From contig CM076652.1 in the NCBI GenBank assembly GCA_038496675.1, positions 1,372,703 to 1,436,702 of the forward strand: DNA of 64,000 nucleotides, read 5' to 3'. The notes beneath the pieces were generated by a model. It had not been told where the DNA came from. It saw only the letters and a list, made by a program, of their open reading frames with translations, and did not search any database. This DNA comes from Rachycentron canadum (lineage: Eukaryota > Chordata > Actinopteri > Carangiformes > Rachycentridae). Every line of letters begins with the position of its first letter. Positions within the stretch are counted from its first letter, which is position 1. The position numbers and the translations under genes are program-made. This document shows positions 46,991-59,922 of this stretch, piece after piece.

Positions 46991-49900
46991 CCTGTAGCAA
47001 GCTCCAACATTAGCAGCTAGCATGCTAGCACAAAAACAGTAACGGGTTTTCAGCCACTTTCTTCCCACCATTTAAAGAAAATACACGTTAGCGTCATTTG
47101 GCGTGGCCATGAAAAGAAAGTATTTTGTTGTTGCAGCGCTCAGCAACTGCGGCTGTTTCGGAGAGCAGCGCCTTACCCCAGCAGAGAGGAGAGGACCGAG
47201 GAGCTGAAGGATGCCCTGGAAAGGTACAAGCCCGTATCATTACTTCTTTAAAAGCCACCATTTCATAAGATGAATGAGCTATTGTTGTGCTAGTAATTGA
47301 TGTATAACAGGGCAGGATGAGTCGGGCATGTTCAAACAAGGTTGGCAGAAAGCTGTGGTATCTGCAATGTTATCACAGTGCAATGCGAGAAATCTGTTGT
47401 TGGAGACAACTTCAGGAAAGTTGGTGAAATGCTGAGGCCATGATCACAGTCAAGAAGAGTCAACACTGTTTCACCAGGTGGTTCCACCCTGGAAAGGAAA
47501 AAAGTTTGAGTTTTCATTTAAGTGAAGAAGTAGAAAGCAAATACAGTAAACAAAAGAGATCATAGTTTGCAGACATTTTGTACTTGTGTCAATTTATACT
47601 TCAGCTTTTCACCTCTGAATATTTTAGCACTGCAGATTTTCTGCAAAAGAATTTGAAACCTATGAATGAAATGTTTGCTTCAGTGAGCAGTTGTTTGTTT
47701 GTGTTGACAAACAATGTGAATGCAACACCAAAAACTGTCTCATGAATTTGTGAAGCCCAGGCTCTTTGGTGCACACTTTGCTGGTGCTGGTGGATTTAAA
47801 CCTCCACCCGTGTGGACATGGAGTTATAATTATAGTACCTCTATTTTCAAGTTTCAGTTGCATTAAGGTATCACATAGACTGGCTGAGTGAATAGTAGGC
47901 CTACATACGCCTTTGTTGTTTCAATATAGCGTTAAACATGCACCACTTTTCTTGCAGTTATGAAGAACTAGAGCAAATGCAAAACTTCAGCGGAAGTGTG
48001 AAATATGAGGGGTTCAAGCATCAACCAAATGGTGAGATATTTCCTTTATATTGTTCAACGAAAACACGTTTAACAAGTTTGCGTCAGTCAGCTATTTTTT
48101 TGTTTTTTTTTAAAAAGGGGGAAATCGCACACAAAAAAATTTGTTCTCAATGTGAAAGTGCATGATTTGTGATTGTGCCACTGCATCTTGAAATTAATAA
48201 AAATGTGAAATTAAAAAAATTAATAAGTTTGTTCAGTAACTGATATTCCATTACTTTACATTAAATGCATAAAATGTTGTGCTTCAGTGCACAAAAATGT
48301 GCTCTTGATTGCAAACTGATTTAAATATAATTTATCCACCTGCATCTTCCCCTATCATTTTTATCCTCTGCCCTCTCCACACTGTCTCCCTTCACCTCCC
48401 CTTCATTGTCTCCCAACTCCACCACCATCCTCAAACCCACAGCCAAGCCAGAGGTCTCCACTCCAGCAGACAGACGTAAAGGCCTGTATCAGAGGTTCTA
48501 CAGACAGGTCCAGGAGGAGAGGAAGCCGGCCGACTGTGTGGTCCTCTCCGTCACCAACCGCTGCCTGTGAGTGTTCGCAAAGAAATTATATAAATTACAA
48601 GCAGTTGAGGTGGAAATGTGGCTGATGCAGGGTTTGACAGTCTATACCTGGCTGCCACTCACTCAGACAAGATGGATGGATGTAATTTTACTGTACATTT
48701 TTTAAAGGAACATGAAGCTCTTTTATTTAAGCTTGCTGGCCCAGATCTTCTGGTCTTTTGAACATTTGTGATGTCATGGCCCCCAAGACCTGCTAAATGC
48801 AAGTGTTGTTTTGAATGGGGGAATCCAGGTTTAGACAAGGCTTATACACCATCCGCATTTTTATTTATTCATTCATTAACATCGTAAGTGCTTGTGGAAA
48901 CACTTATGATTATATCATCTCCAGCCCTGAGTTTATTTAATAGTCTTAAATTATTTTGATTAACAGCTTGTGAATAAGAACTGCCAAAGTTGAATTCATT
49001 GTTTGTGGTATGTTTATGTTGAATATCACTGCCTCCCTCCACTTTATCATAGTTTCAACCTAAACCAGGTTATCACCAAGTCATTTTACACCTGGGTTTA
49101 ATTTTTAGTTTTTTCTCTCTACGTTTATTTATGAAATCCCACGTCGCAATCTTGATATGTCAGGGATTGTATAGTTATCATGTTTCACTTAATGATAACG
49201 CGTTTGACATCTTAGTTTAATATTCTGGCTGCCAGATTAAGAGCTTTGTTTGTGTTGTGTTGTAAGATATTATTATTGTTAATAACATATTTCATGGGAT
49301 TTATCAGAAATAACAAAATGAAATAATGACAAAAAACATGGCAAAGTCATTATCTATTTATACATATAAATATTCCTTTTTAGGAATATTTTCAATATTT
49401 TCTAGGCTAGTGAGTCTTGTTGTGGGAGTAGTAGTCGATTCATTAGTATCAACTGTTGAACATGATCTGTTGTGTATGTACATTTGACAACAGCACTCCC
49501 AGTGATCTTTAGGTATAAACAAACTCTACATTGAGGTCGTCAATCATCAGTCATAATGACAAAGAAAAGCAGGGCAGGTTATCCTTTTAAAAGAGCTTTT
49601 ACAAGCACAGTTTGCTTTCTATGTTGTGTTGAATGATTGTGTCTGTCCCATTAATTTTGATTGATGGTCACTAACAAGGGTCCTTGTTTCTTTGCTCTTT
49701 ATTACAGTAATATAAAAAAATGACTCAAGACACTTTCCTTCAACATTTCAAAGCTAGTTTGAGACCATGTGAATTTCGTTCGTATTCCACACTGATATCC
49801 TGAGGATATTGTTGTATATTTTTAACTTCCACAAACACTAGACCCAGATTTCAACCACTTTATTTGTTATAGATTTTTATTGCTGCACTCGGTTTGTTTG

Positions 49901-50157
49901 AAACATGGTTTCACATTTCTTTCAGCCATTTGAGCTCACATAAGAAGAAACTGCAAACATTAAGACCTGTGTTTTAGCGAGCTGTCAGCAGAGTAACTTT
50001 AATAACTAGCTCTAGGGTGTAATACTACCCGTACATGAAGACAAATCACTATCCATGACTATGAATATCATAACCAATCTTATATCAATTTCTGCATATG
50101 AAAAAAATTATGCAATCCTGGCTAAAGTACAAACAGAATTTTCTATCAATCTCGCTT

Positions 50158-50191
<34 letters not shown>

Positions 50192-53100
50192 GTCCACCAA
50201 TGCTTCAAAAGCTTGAAAACTGTAAAATGCAGTCTCCCATTGAAATGCCATTACACAACATTCATATTCACTTTCCATATCAAATACAACTTCAATCACT
50301 CTCGCAAAAAAAAAAAAAAAACAACTACACAATCACACTGCACACAAGTTCATGAATGAACACCTATAAATTAATCTGCCCTCACCCCATTACACAAAGC
50401 TTATTTTGTAAAGCTAATACTGCTGTATGTTGGGTACAAAGTAGTTGTGTTCAAAGTAACGTTCACAGTCACTACACAATGCAATATTAAAGACATAATT
50501 CATGCACAAGCTACTCGTACACAGATGGCACTTGTGATATTGTGCTACATATGGCAGCTGTGTCTGCGTGTTACTGTGACACAGCTTTGCTAACTATAGT
50601 GGCCTACTTTGAGGGGTAGTAATAGCACAACAAGATGGATTGAATTTTTAAGAGTCATAACATGTTTAACAAATGCTCATTATACCTAAGTGAGAGTGCT
50701 TATGTATGTCAATGAGCTTTACTTACCAGGATTGTAGTTCTATATGTTTATCCACCTGCATGCGGGCTTTTTTTTGATTAAATGTATGGTTTGTTAAATG
50801 TTGAACCTAGTTGTGAATCTGCCCATAATTTATGGGGATTTAAAAACACAGACAAGTGTCAAATGCCATCATATACCATAGTGGTCTCAAAAATGCTAAA
50901 TGACAATAGCTGCTACAACTGTTTTTGGTTTAGTTTTTTCCTTCCATATGAATAAAACCAACCGAATAAACAAACTGTTAAAACTTGATATTCCTAAACA
51001 CACACTACAACACTAAACACATCTACGAGAGATCCAAAAATCCACTAAAAGCTACACTTGTCTCATACGCACAGAATTACCACCAAAAGGAATCATGATT
51101 CATGGTTACGTTTTTATTGTTAAAGCACATAAATTAAGACATGACCTTCTGTTCCTCTCAGATATAATCTAGGTTTCTCTACATGCCAGTTGGGTCAGTT
51201 AATATAGAAATGTCAAGTTAACAAAGTGTTTCTCTTCCTCTCAAAGGGATTACCCCAAATCGCTAAGCCAGTGCTTGCAGGAGCGTGGCCTGTCAGTGGA
51301 AATGCTCTACCTTCAGGCGGAATCAGGCCTAACCCGGGCCCTGCAGGACGTCCGAGCAGACGGCTCCCCCTTATGTATTCTGGTGGAGCAGACAAACATA
51401 GCTCTGTCCTCCTGCACAGTTATCATATTCTCAGAATCCCTCAAAAGTAAGTTCGTACCCCTCGTATTGCTTAAAATTTACCCAGACCACCTTAGTTACA
51501 ACCCTCCATCCCTCTTCTGCGTTCAGTGCAACGGTCTAATGCGGTGTACGTTTTATATTTATTCTACATCATCTTTTAACACAAAATATTACAGATCTTG
51601 TGTAAACACAAATAAAAGACACACAGCCATTAAAAAAAACAAACATGTTGAGTTCTAAAGCTACAATTCTACACTCAGCTGTTGTAACACACTTTTTGTG
51701 TCTAAAACATTCATATTTGTTTAAAAAGTCACTCCAAGGCAATCAAAACTACACAATATCCATTCACCAAATCACACATATGTATACACATAACATGTAT
51801 ATGAGTCTATTAGTCTGCGCTGACTATCCACTGGCTAACATCACGTCACATTACATATCTAACTAACTGAATAGAGTATGTATGTCCAAGGAAAAGTATG
51901 CCTTATTATAAGCTTTTCTCTGTGCAAGTGAATATTTCTACTCAAATAAATGAATTGCAGTCATTTGTGAAAAAAGTGGCATTGCTAAAAATGGGTTCCA
52001 CGCAGCCACAAACGTGACCAGAAGTTAACAAACAAGTCAAACTGCTACAGAAGCAAAAGAGAATAAGGCAAGACTAAACATCTGTTGTAAACATCTATTG
52101 TGTACAGGCAGACTTCCTGTTTTAACATTGCTGTTCCTCACTTACCATTGTAGTGCTCACTCAGTTTTTCTGTTCAGTAAGAGTTCATTAAGCATCAGTA
52201 GGTGCTAATCTTGGAAAAATGGTCTGTTTACTGTCTATGATCATTTGACTGCTCATGCTTGTTGCTATGCTTGAACTGTTTTTAGCAAATACCATGTTCT
52301 CACATACCATTGTTACCATAACCAATAGAACCGATGGCTGAAGCTGCAAAAATAAAACTAAACTGTAGATTCCCTGAAGTTGACTTAATGTGAAACTTTG
52401 ATGCAATTCACGTTGTAAAACTGTTGCTGTGTCTCAAGTTGGATACTTTAGTAATTACACTTTTGTTTCATTACAATTCGTTGGCGTTTCCTCCTCCCCT
52501 TCCGATATAAAGCCAAGGTGGAGACCGTTGAGGGCAAGAGTATGGAAGTACATGAATTGAGACGCAGAAAGTTATAAGGTCAATATCTCTACCAAGTTCT
52601 GCACTGTTCAAATACAAAATCAAAGCATGCTGAGCTATGCTTTGATGCTACAGTTATTTCACAAAAACTGATATATTTAAATCACACAACACGCACAAAT
52701 ATCCTAGTTTATAATCCAAATATGGACCATTAAAATAAAAAAAAACATTTAATGCATTAAATAATTACAAAAGATCTAAACACATTTGCAAATGTTATAA
52801 AGAAATTATTTATTGTAGGATATTTAAATACACAGATAATCTGAAGTTTCATTGTGCTTTCACATCACATTTAAATCCTGATTAAAAACATTGCATGTCA
52901 AGAAATGTAATTTGAATCAAAGTTAGTGATAAATCTACACCTCTACACAAATTGCATGCCTCTCATCACCCCCCCTTCAACAAACTGCAACAATCATACA
53001 AAACCACCAATTCAAAAGTACCACCTACTGAGCAACCAATTCATTAGCTGCATTTGCTGATCCTAATATCCCATAAAGTGAGGCACATCTATATAACCTG

Positions 53101-55411
53101 AGAGACTTGTGAGGACCCACTGGCTGCTAGTTGTATTTCTATGTATCTTCTTTTGTCTTATTTCACCTCTTTCTCCTACTCCAGTCCCTTGACACCTCAC
53201 CATTAACCCTTCCATTTCCCTCCCAGTCCATCGCAACATGCCCAAAGACCAGGCCATGGACTTTGTTGCAGCAGAGTATAATCGCGGACTAGGCAAAGAG
53301 CGCCCGCCGAGGGACCCCGCAGACATAGCAGCACAGGCATCACAGCTGCTGGATGACTTTCTTGATCGAGAAAAGATCGAGCGCCACAGTGTTCCCTGTG
53401 AAACACGGCAGCTCCTCATGCTGTTAGCTGACGGGGTGCATCTCTACCCCGAGGAGCTGGAAACCATCTCAGAGTATGTCCGTTCCCGGCAGGAGCACAT
53501 ACAAGGTGAGACACTGATTACATCGTAGTCCCTAGAAGAGTTGGAGCTGGTGCTGTGTCCGTATTACTCGTTGCACCTTTAACCTGTTATATTCTGTTTT
53601 TATTTCTTTGGGTCATAACTTCCCTGCCTATTGGGATTCTTTCATTTTTCTGTCTTTCTCTCTCTAGCCTCCAATATTGAGGGGGAGAGGGGGAACATGT
53701 TACCTCCAGGACTGGGAAAACCACCTCCGCTGCTCCCTACTCCACCTGGGCCACCTCAACCTCAGTCTGCAGCCGGAGGGGGTCCTTTGTTGAACCACTC
53801 TCCTCCTCCACCTGCACCTCTCTTGCCTTCACCAGGTTGGACTGTAGACTTTTTAAAAAGAGTGCATGAAGGATATACCCAACAACCACATTTTAAAAAT
53901 TTAACTTTGTCTAGCCTGTTTTCAGACACAATACTTGTACTTTATATTTTGTGCACCAAGGTCTATAAACATATCTATCTAAACTTATTCCAGTTGTGCT
54001 GTCTGCCAGATATCCATCTCAGGTTGCACAGGGTTCCTGTCATTCCTAGTTTTAGAAGCCACTTCAGGCTTTTCTGTACTCCTTGAGGGAAAAATTGGCC
54101 TTGCTTTTGGAAAATAACTGACTTATCTGGGTTTGAATGTTTTTTGATTTTTGTGCATGTGTGGATGTGTCAAGCTAAACCAGGGTGTCAGTTGAATCTA
54201 TTGTCTTATACACACTGAGTAACTCTTTGTTTTAGGTACATTTACTGCACATTGAAGTCCAAAAAAATGCAGTGAATCTTAAATTATTTAGGTTGTTGAG
54301 TGTTAGTCCTTCTGTAATTCTCACCCATACATACTACATACATATTATTTCTCTTAACCTGCACCATCTATACCTGCAGTCATCCTGCCATGAGGCCTTG
54401 TAATAATGTTTCCATTCATACATATTCTGTTTCCTTTTGGTTTTTTTAAGGTTCTTATCCCAAAAGCAAACCTCCTCCACTGCTGTCCCTGCACGGACCT
54501 CCTGGTTCATCACTAGGAGTCCCAGCCTTACGAGGCCTACCATCCCCACACAGCCCATATGGTGCACCTGCTTTGTGTCGTGGGCCCCTACTCCTCCATC
54601 CTCCTCCATACCATGCCATGCCCAGGGGCCCTCACATACCCCGAGGAGCCCCTCCTTCCCTAAAGAGTTCCCGCCCTCCACTTCTCTCTGCTCCAGGTGG
54701 GTCTCTTCTAAATTTTTTCCTGTCCTTTTTTATTTGATATGTATTAATTCTAGAGATGTTGTGATACCTTTTTTTCGCCTTCCTAATGCCAATTCTAATT
54801 CTATCGGCCAATACCGAGTACAAATCTGATAACAATGTGTTTAGCTGTTGTGGTAAAGCTCAGGTGAAACGCTTTGTAAAACATGAACAGAAACACAAGT
54901 GCCATAGAGTCTTTGATCTAATTGGATTGTCATACATACATTGCCTTGTATACTGTACACGTTGCCTTTATGCGCGTGAAACTTTCCAGAATCAAGTATA
55001 GCCGACTTTTGTTCATGGCTAACATTACACTATTTCTTGGAAATCAACTTTTCTTCGCTGCTCTAGAACAGTTGTTGGTGCAATAATTCCTGCGCAGGTT
55101 ATGGTTTTAGAGCATCAAAAATTCATTTATTTCCGGTTAGTGGTGTAACGTCAGCATGAGTGTGATGTCACTATCAAAATCTCAGCAATCACAAATTACA
55201 TGGCAATGGATCAGGACATTCCCATACTCACCAATACCTGAGTCAGAATTTTAGAAAAAACTACTAAATTAGTTCAGTCTGTTCTGTAGACACTGGGCAT
55301 AAACAAAGAAAGTTACATTTTAACTTAATGTGTCATTTTTTTTCTTTCTCTGCTTCTCTTTTTCTCTGATCAGGGCCCCCTCTTCCTCGACCGAGTGCCC
55401 CCCGACACTAA
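46919..55411 (+). CDS. Nuclear receptor coactivator 5-like protein, 9 coding exons, complete
   Basis: NCOA5-family protein, a probable nuclear transcriptional co-regulator. Exons: 46919-46980, 47137-47223, 47958-48031, 48443-48566, 51247-51446, 53227-53505, 53668-53835, 54451-54696, 55374-55411. Phases join and give 1278 nt, 425 aa (human NCOA5 579). Residues about 75-200 match the NCOA5 core, which resembles an aminoacyl-tRNA-synthetase anticodon-binding fold: LYQRFYRQVQEERKPADCVV, then SCTVIIFSESLKIHRNMPKD. An LxxLL box, LLMLL at about 245-249, sits in LLMLLADGVHLYPEELE, the place of LINLLADN in NCOA5. The C-terminus (about 285-425) is Pro-rich, ending PRPSAPRH. The long Arg/Asp-dipeptide N-terminus of NCOA5 is absent. 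The acceptor of exon 5 is CAAAG; phase and homology support it. It could be the fish ncoa5 orthologue or a separate paralogue; I favour a divergent paralogue and give no symbol. Confidence 0.88.
48567..51246 (+). other. Large intron 4 of the NCOA5-like gene
   Basis: 2.7 kb, AT-rich, with a GTGAGT donor and a CAAAG acceptor. It contains a CT/CA microsatellite (about 50151-50190) and an A tract near 50306-50321. No exon, RNA gene or transposon was recognised on either strand. Confidence 0.7.
51447..53226 (+). other. Intron 5 of the NCOA5-like gene
   Basis: 1.8 kb between two well-supported exons; AT-rich, no recognised internal feature. The upstream edge keeps an open frame for about 70 codons past the donor; this is read-through of intron. 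Confidence 0.7.
54747..55260. mobile_element. Degraded non-autonomous DNA transposon (hAT-type fish repeat, tentative)
   Basis: The left edge (about 54752-54835) holds TGTGATACC, TATCGGCCAATACCGAGTAC and related words. These resemble a high-copy teleost repeat whose ends carry multiple GATACCGA/TATCGGCC motifs. Near the other side, ACCAATACCTGAGTCAG (about 55230-55246) looks like a second decayed copy of the motif. It lies wholly inside intron 8 of the NCOA5-like gene. Family naming is from memory and limits are approximate. Confidence 0.4.
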
Positions 55412-58400
55412 GAAAAGACACATACACATGGTTACACATGCAGGCTACAGATGGCAGCAGTGTCCCATCACCTAACTCTAGAAGAGAACACTCCCGGCCT
55501 CGCGTTGGTTCCTCTTGTGACCTTTTGTGACATCAGTAAGTTAGTTATAAAAGATAGAAGTTTATCTTAGACATTTTTTTATTACAGTGGATGTATTGAG
55601 GGAGGATGGGATGGAGTATTCTTTCCAACGTCCCACTTCATTTTTCATTTACTTAATTTTTTCCCCTGCTTTATAATCAGCTACAGTTCCCTGCAAAACT
55701 CATCTTCCACACTTCCTGTTTGCCTCTTTCGATGCCATCACATTGATAGAGGTCACAGAGAAAAGCTGCACAGGGGAAACTTTGAACATTGTTTGGCTGA
55801 GTGCACAAAAACCCTGGAAAACAACAGGACAACTGTTTGATACTTAAAGCAACAAAAAGGCAAAAACTATTGGTGGTCACACAGTGGAATCAGGATTTTT
55901 TAAATTTTTATGTATATCATGAACATAGCAAGTAGCCTACCTGTACACAGTGTGTCAAGATGGTGCTTAAAACGTCTGAAGGATTTTCCTGAGGAGAGAA
56001 TTCCAACAACCAATTAAAGTTTGTGTTTATAAGCTATATTCTTGGCTCAAATTGTATTTTATTTATATCTAAATTTATTTTTGACATAAGTAGAAGTAAA
56101 GAGTCTTAAGGATTTTTTTGTATAATGGTTTCAAGTGTGCATACCTAACTTTTGGCACCTTTCATGGCAAATTAACTAACTTGTTACATTCAAATTTACT
56201 TCATGTGCATTGTTTTTATAATCATAGTTGCAATGTATTTCATGTTTTATTTAAGTGACAGTAGTAACACTTGGACCAGAGGGAAAACAAAATCACCACA
56301 TACCTTGATCATGAAAGCAAGCTCCATCTGACATCTTACTTTGATTTTGAAAGTACAAGAGACAGCTTGAAATGATTGTCATGGTAGCCGAAAGGAATAT
56401 AAATCTCTATATGTTCTTTGTCAGTAATTTATGTGCAAACAAAGTAAACAAATATTGTTTTTTCCTCACAGCAGGATGTCCACCTGAATGCAAAATGTAT
56501 GGGGAATGTCCATTGCAAAATCCTGTAATATTAAATTATTATTAAAACCATTCCAATCAAAGTTTATCAACCCTTCTGTTGAGGTTCAGTCAGTTGGGTG
56601 ACAGTTTTGAAAATCTGATCATTTGACATGTTGAGACATAATCACATTCACTTATGCTCATTGTAAATCAGGGATTTCTTTTCTCACTGTACTGTTTTGA
56701 CCTATTGCTGATTTTGTACAATGCTCTGGTTTGGCACCAGTGCAGTTATGAAGGGAATCACAGCTTGTACATTATGTCCTGTACTGTGTAGTTTATTGCA
56801 AGATTTTTTTTTCTAGTGTTATGAAACCATTTGGGAAGCCATTTTATTTTAACCATCAATGTATGAAAGATCCCTGGTGTCACATTAGAAAGCTGTCAAT
56901 CGTGAGATTTAAAAAAAAAAGTACTATTTTCTTCAGACTTGTGGATGATGTTCAAATCCTGTACTTTCTGTCTCTTTGTGTATTGTAAATGTTCAGCACC
57001 TTTGAGCTGTGGAATAGTTGTCACATATTCTTTGATTTGCAGCAAGTTAATATTTAACAGGTATGGAGCTGGAAACAGACAAATGTTTGAATATTTTTTT
57101 ATTTAATCAACATTTCAGAGCTTTTTCTTTTATTCAAAAGAGAACCATAATAAAGTTAACATCAATTTAAAGTGAATGCTGTTTGACATGTTAAAGAACT
57201 CAACTATTGTGGATAGGGAATAGGATTTTTAGCACTAGGTATAGAATCAAATGTTAAAGTGAAAAACTTATTATGTTGAAACTAGTTACTCTAATTTAGT
57301 GACAAAGATAAAACATACTCATGGCATGTTCCACATTCAGTGGCATGGAAATAGACTTTTATTTTGTTGGCACTTCTCAGTTGTCTAGCTAGAGATTTGT
57401 TTGAAATATTCCACTAACGTCATGATGTAACTTTAGTAAATTGACTAACCAGTAGCTGGTCCACAGATTATCCGTATTTAAATCAGTTGTTTTCTATTTT
57501 TTAAACTTATTTTTCTCACTGTCACCATTCATCCTGTTTGCATTTCAAATGGAAGTGATGGGTGACAAGATCCAGTGTGTAAAAACACTGTTGTGTCCAC
57601 AGATTATTCGAGGGCCGTGGTCTGAGTGAGACACATCAAGGGAGGATCTTCCAAAGTTGTTACTTTTAATTGAAATCCCCTCTTTGGCAGCCACAGGTAC
57701 AGACATTTGTCTCTACACTCTAACAAGGCAAGAGTGGAAAGACCAAAGGAAGGTGAATGACGGACAATAGAAGTTTAAGAAATACAGGGAGCTTTGGGGG
57801 GAAGTGAGAAGTAGCGGATGTTTGTTTATTGAATTTGTGCTTAACATTTCTTTACACCTTCACAGGCATTTTCAATTTCTCAGCTATGTTTGACTTCTTT
57901 TCAGGTTGAAAATGGGAAGTATGTGAGGTCAGTCATTTCAAGTATCCTGCCCTGAGAATGACCGAACGCCATCCTACTCCATTCAGTCAATTAAGTGAAA
58001 ACATGTATTTGTTGTTTGATGTAGAAGGTGTGTAGAGCAACTCCGAACTTATCTGAGCTCATCAAGCTTTATCAACTAGTAAGAATAATATAGTTAATAT
58101 TGCCTCCTTAAAGAGGCGTAAACCCAGCTAAGAGACACTGTGCTGCTCTGATCAAGTGTGAGGTTGTTGCACCACTTCAGGCCTGAGGGTTCAGGGCTCC
58201 ACACTAATCTTTTATTATTTAGATTTTTATCCAAACTTATAATTATATATTAATATACTGCACACAATTCGTGTAAATATATAATGTTCAATAGCAACTG
58301 GCAAAAACTAATTCTAGACACATTCCTTATCCTGTGGAAAAAAGCAGGCTAAAATAAGTTTGGGTGCATAGATACACCAGCTATATGCAAACCTTGACCT

Positions 58401-58448
58401 TGAGTACAGAAAAAAAGTTATTGTTAAGTTTTGCTTTTTAAACTCTAG
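55412..58448 (+). other. 3' UTR of the NCOA5-like gene and intergenic DNA
   Basis: AT-rich, 3 kb. An AATAAA at 57149-57154 is a candidate polyadenylation signal (3' UTR of about 1.75 kb). No coding exon or RNA gene was recognised. Confidence 0.5.
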
Positions 58449-59235
58449 ATGGCGACACAGACCTACTCTTTCTCTTCAGACCCCAATAGCTCGGACCTGC
58501 AGGATTCAGCTTATGAGGTAATAATTCTTCTTCCACTTGATATTTACAAAAATTGATTTCCAATGAAATTCATTAATTCCAGTGGAGTTCATTATTAGAC
58601 TTTAAAAAAAATTGTCACTTTTAAATTCTAATTAATCAGCAAATTAGATTTTGTCCAGAACTGAACAAATCTTTGCATCTCACTTAAGTTTATGTTTACC
58701 TGCTTCTTTATTTCTAAAACTAAACTGCCGACAGCATTTTACACTGAATGCTCCTTTGGTTCAGTGTAACAGCTTCTTCTAGCTTTGTTTATTGAATTTT
58801 ATTGGCAGGACAAGGTTTAAACGCTGGGTTCCCATAATGAGATTCCTGAAGAGTTATGTTGTTCAGTTCGAAACTCCTTTAAAAAGCATTCCTATTGTTT
58901 TTCTTGTCATACAGTTTAAACTGATACTATTTTAATGTGTTTTTCTGTATAAAAAGCAATTAATAACTTCTTATTTGAAAAATGTCGTACAGTCTGAGAC
59001 ACACAAACACACAGAGGGTGAATATGTTGAATATGTTTGAATGTGTGTGGTATTCTCCTCTGTGTTGGTGCTTCGTCCTCCTCCTCCTCCTCTCCTCTTC
59101 CAGCTGTGGCTGCACTGCTGCGAGGAGCCCATCAGCTCAGGAAGTAATGGACAACCGTCTCCACCTCATTACACCAGCCTACACACACATACAGCAGCAT
59201 ACTGTTGGTGTTCAAGTATCTTAAATGCATATTAA
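58449..59235 (+). CDS. Hypothetical two-exon ORF (66 aa), unrecognised
   Basis: An ATG at 58449, directly after a CTCTAG acceptor-like site, opens 23 codons (starting MATQTYSFSSDPNSSD) up to a good GAG/GTAATA donor at 58517-58518. A strong pyrimidine tract and CAG at 59101-59103 begin a second segment in matching phase 0. It reads LWLHCCEEPISSGSNGQPSP and stops with TAA at 59233-59235. The joined product is 66 aa, not recognised. Splice sites and phase are seen; translation is inferred. Alternatively both pieces are 5' UTR exons of the gene whose start codon lies at 59923, or an internal stretch of an unknown transcript. Confidence 0.25.
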
Positions 59236-59310
59236 TTGTCTCACTGAAGTATTTTTCTTGCTTTAACAGGAATGTCTGCAAGATGATAATAATGATGTTG
59301 AAAATGAGTG

Positions 59311-59375
59311 ACAGTACCTTCAGGAAGTATCCAGACCCCTTCACCTTTTGCAACCTTCATTGTGTCACCAACAGC
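59311..59375. mobile_element. Terminal fragment of a Tc1/mariner-like fish repeat (tentative)
   Basis: The words CAGTACCTTCAGGAAGTATC and CAGACCCCTTCACCTTTTGC, followed by a CATTGTGTCACC-like block, match the pattern of a widespread teleost transposon end (AGTATTCA.ACCCCTT.ACTTTT...). Only one end is visible; no transposase remnant was recognised. Confidence 0.45.
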
Positions 59376-59922
59376 TATACTGAAGACAAAAATATTATGG
59401 TTTTCACCAATTAATTTAAGTTATGTAATAAAAACTTGTGTTAATTAAAAGAAGGATACTTTGATGTTTATTATCACCTACTCCTACCTCCTAAACCTAA
59501 ATTCCTTAAAATTCTGTAAATGACAATACCAGCATATTTAATATTAATTTCTCATTAAACGTTGTGTACACAAGATTTGAAACAATAATATAGCAGCAAA
59601 TGACTAACTTCTATGTAAAGATATGGTGAGGTAATGGCATCCTGACCAAACAAAAGTTGCACCCCCCCGCTGCAATCTGAGTTTGTCTGTTCTTTGTTTT
59701 GGTTCCCAGTCTGGCAGTTGTGTGCATCCTGTTAAAGTGTTTGCTCTCTACCCACTATAGGAAACATGCGTGTAACTGGAGTGAAACACTACACCAGTGC
59801 CGGCTCTGTTAGTGTCAGTCATGCTGCCGGTCCCTGTGGATAAGTCCATCACTGAATATTCTTCCCAAGTCCGACCATAAAGACAATACTGGTCTGACTT
59901 TTCCAAGACTTTTCTTCTTTTG

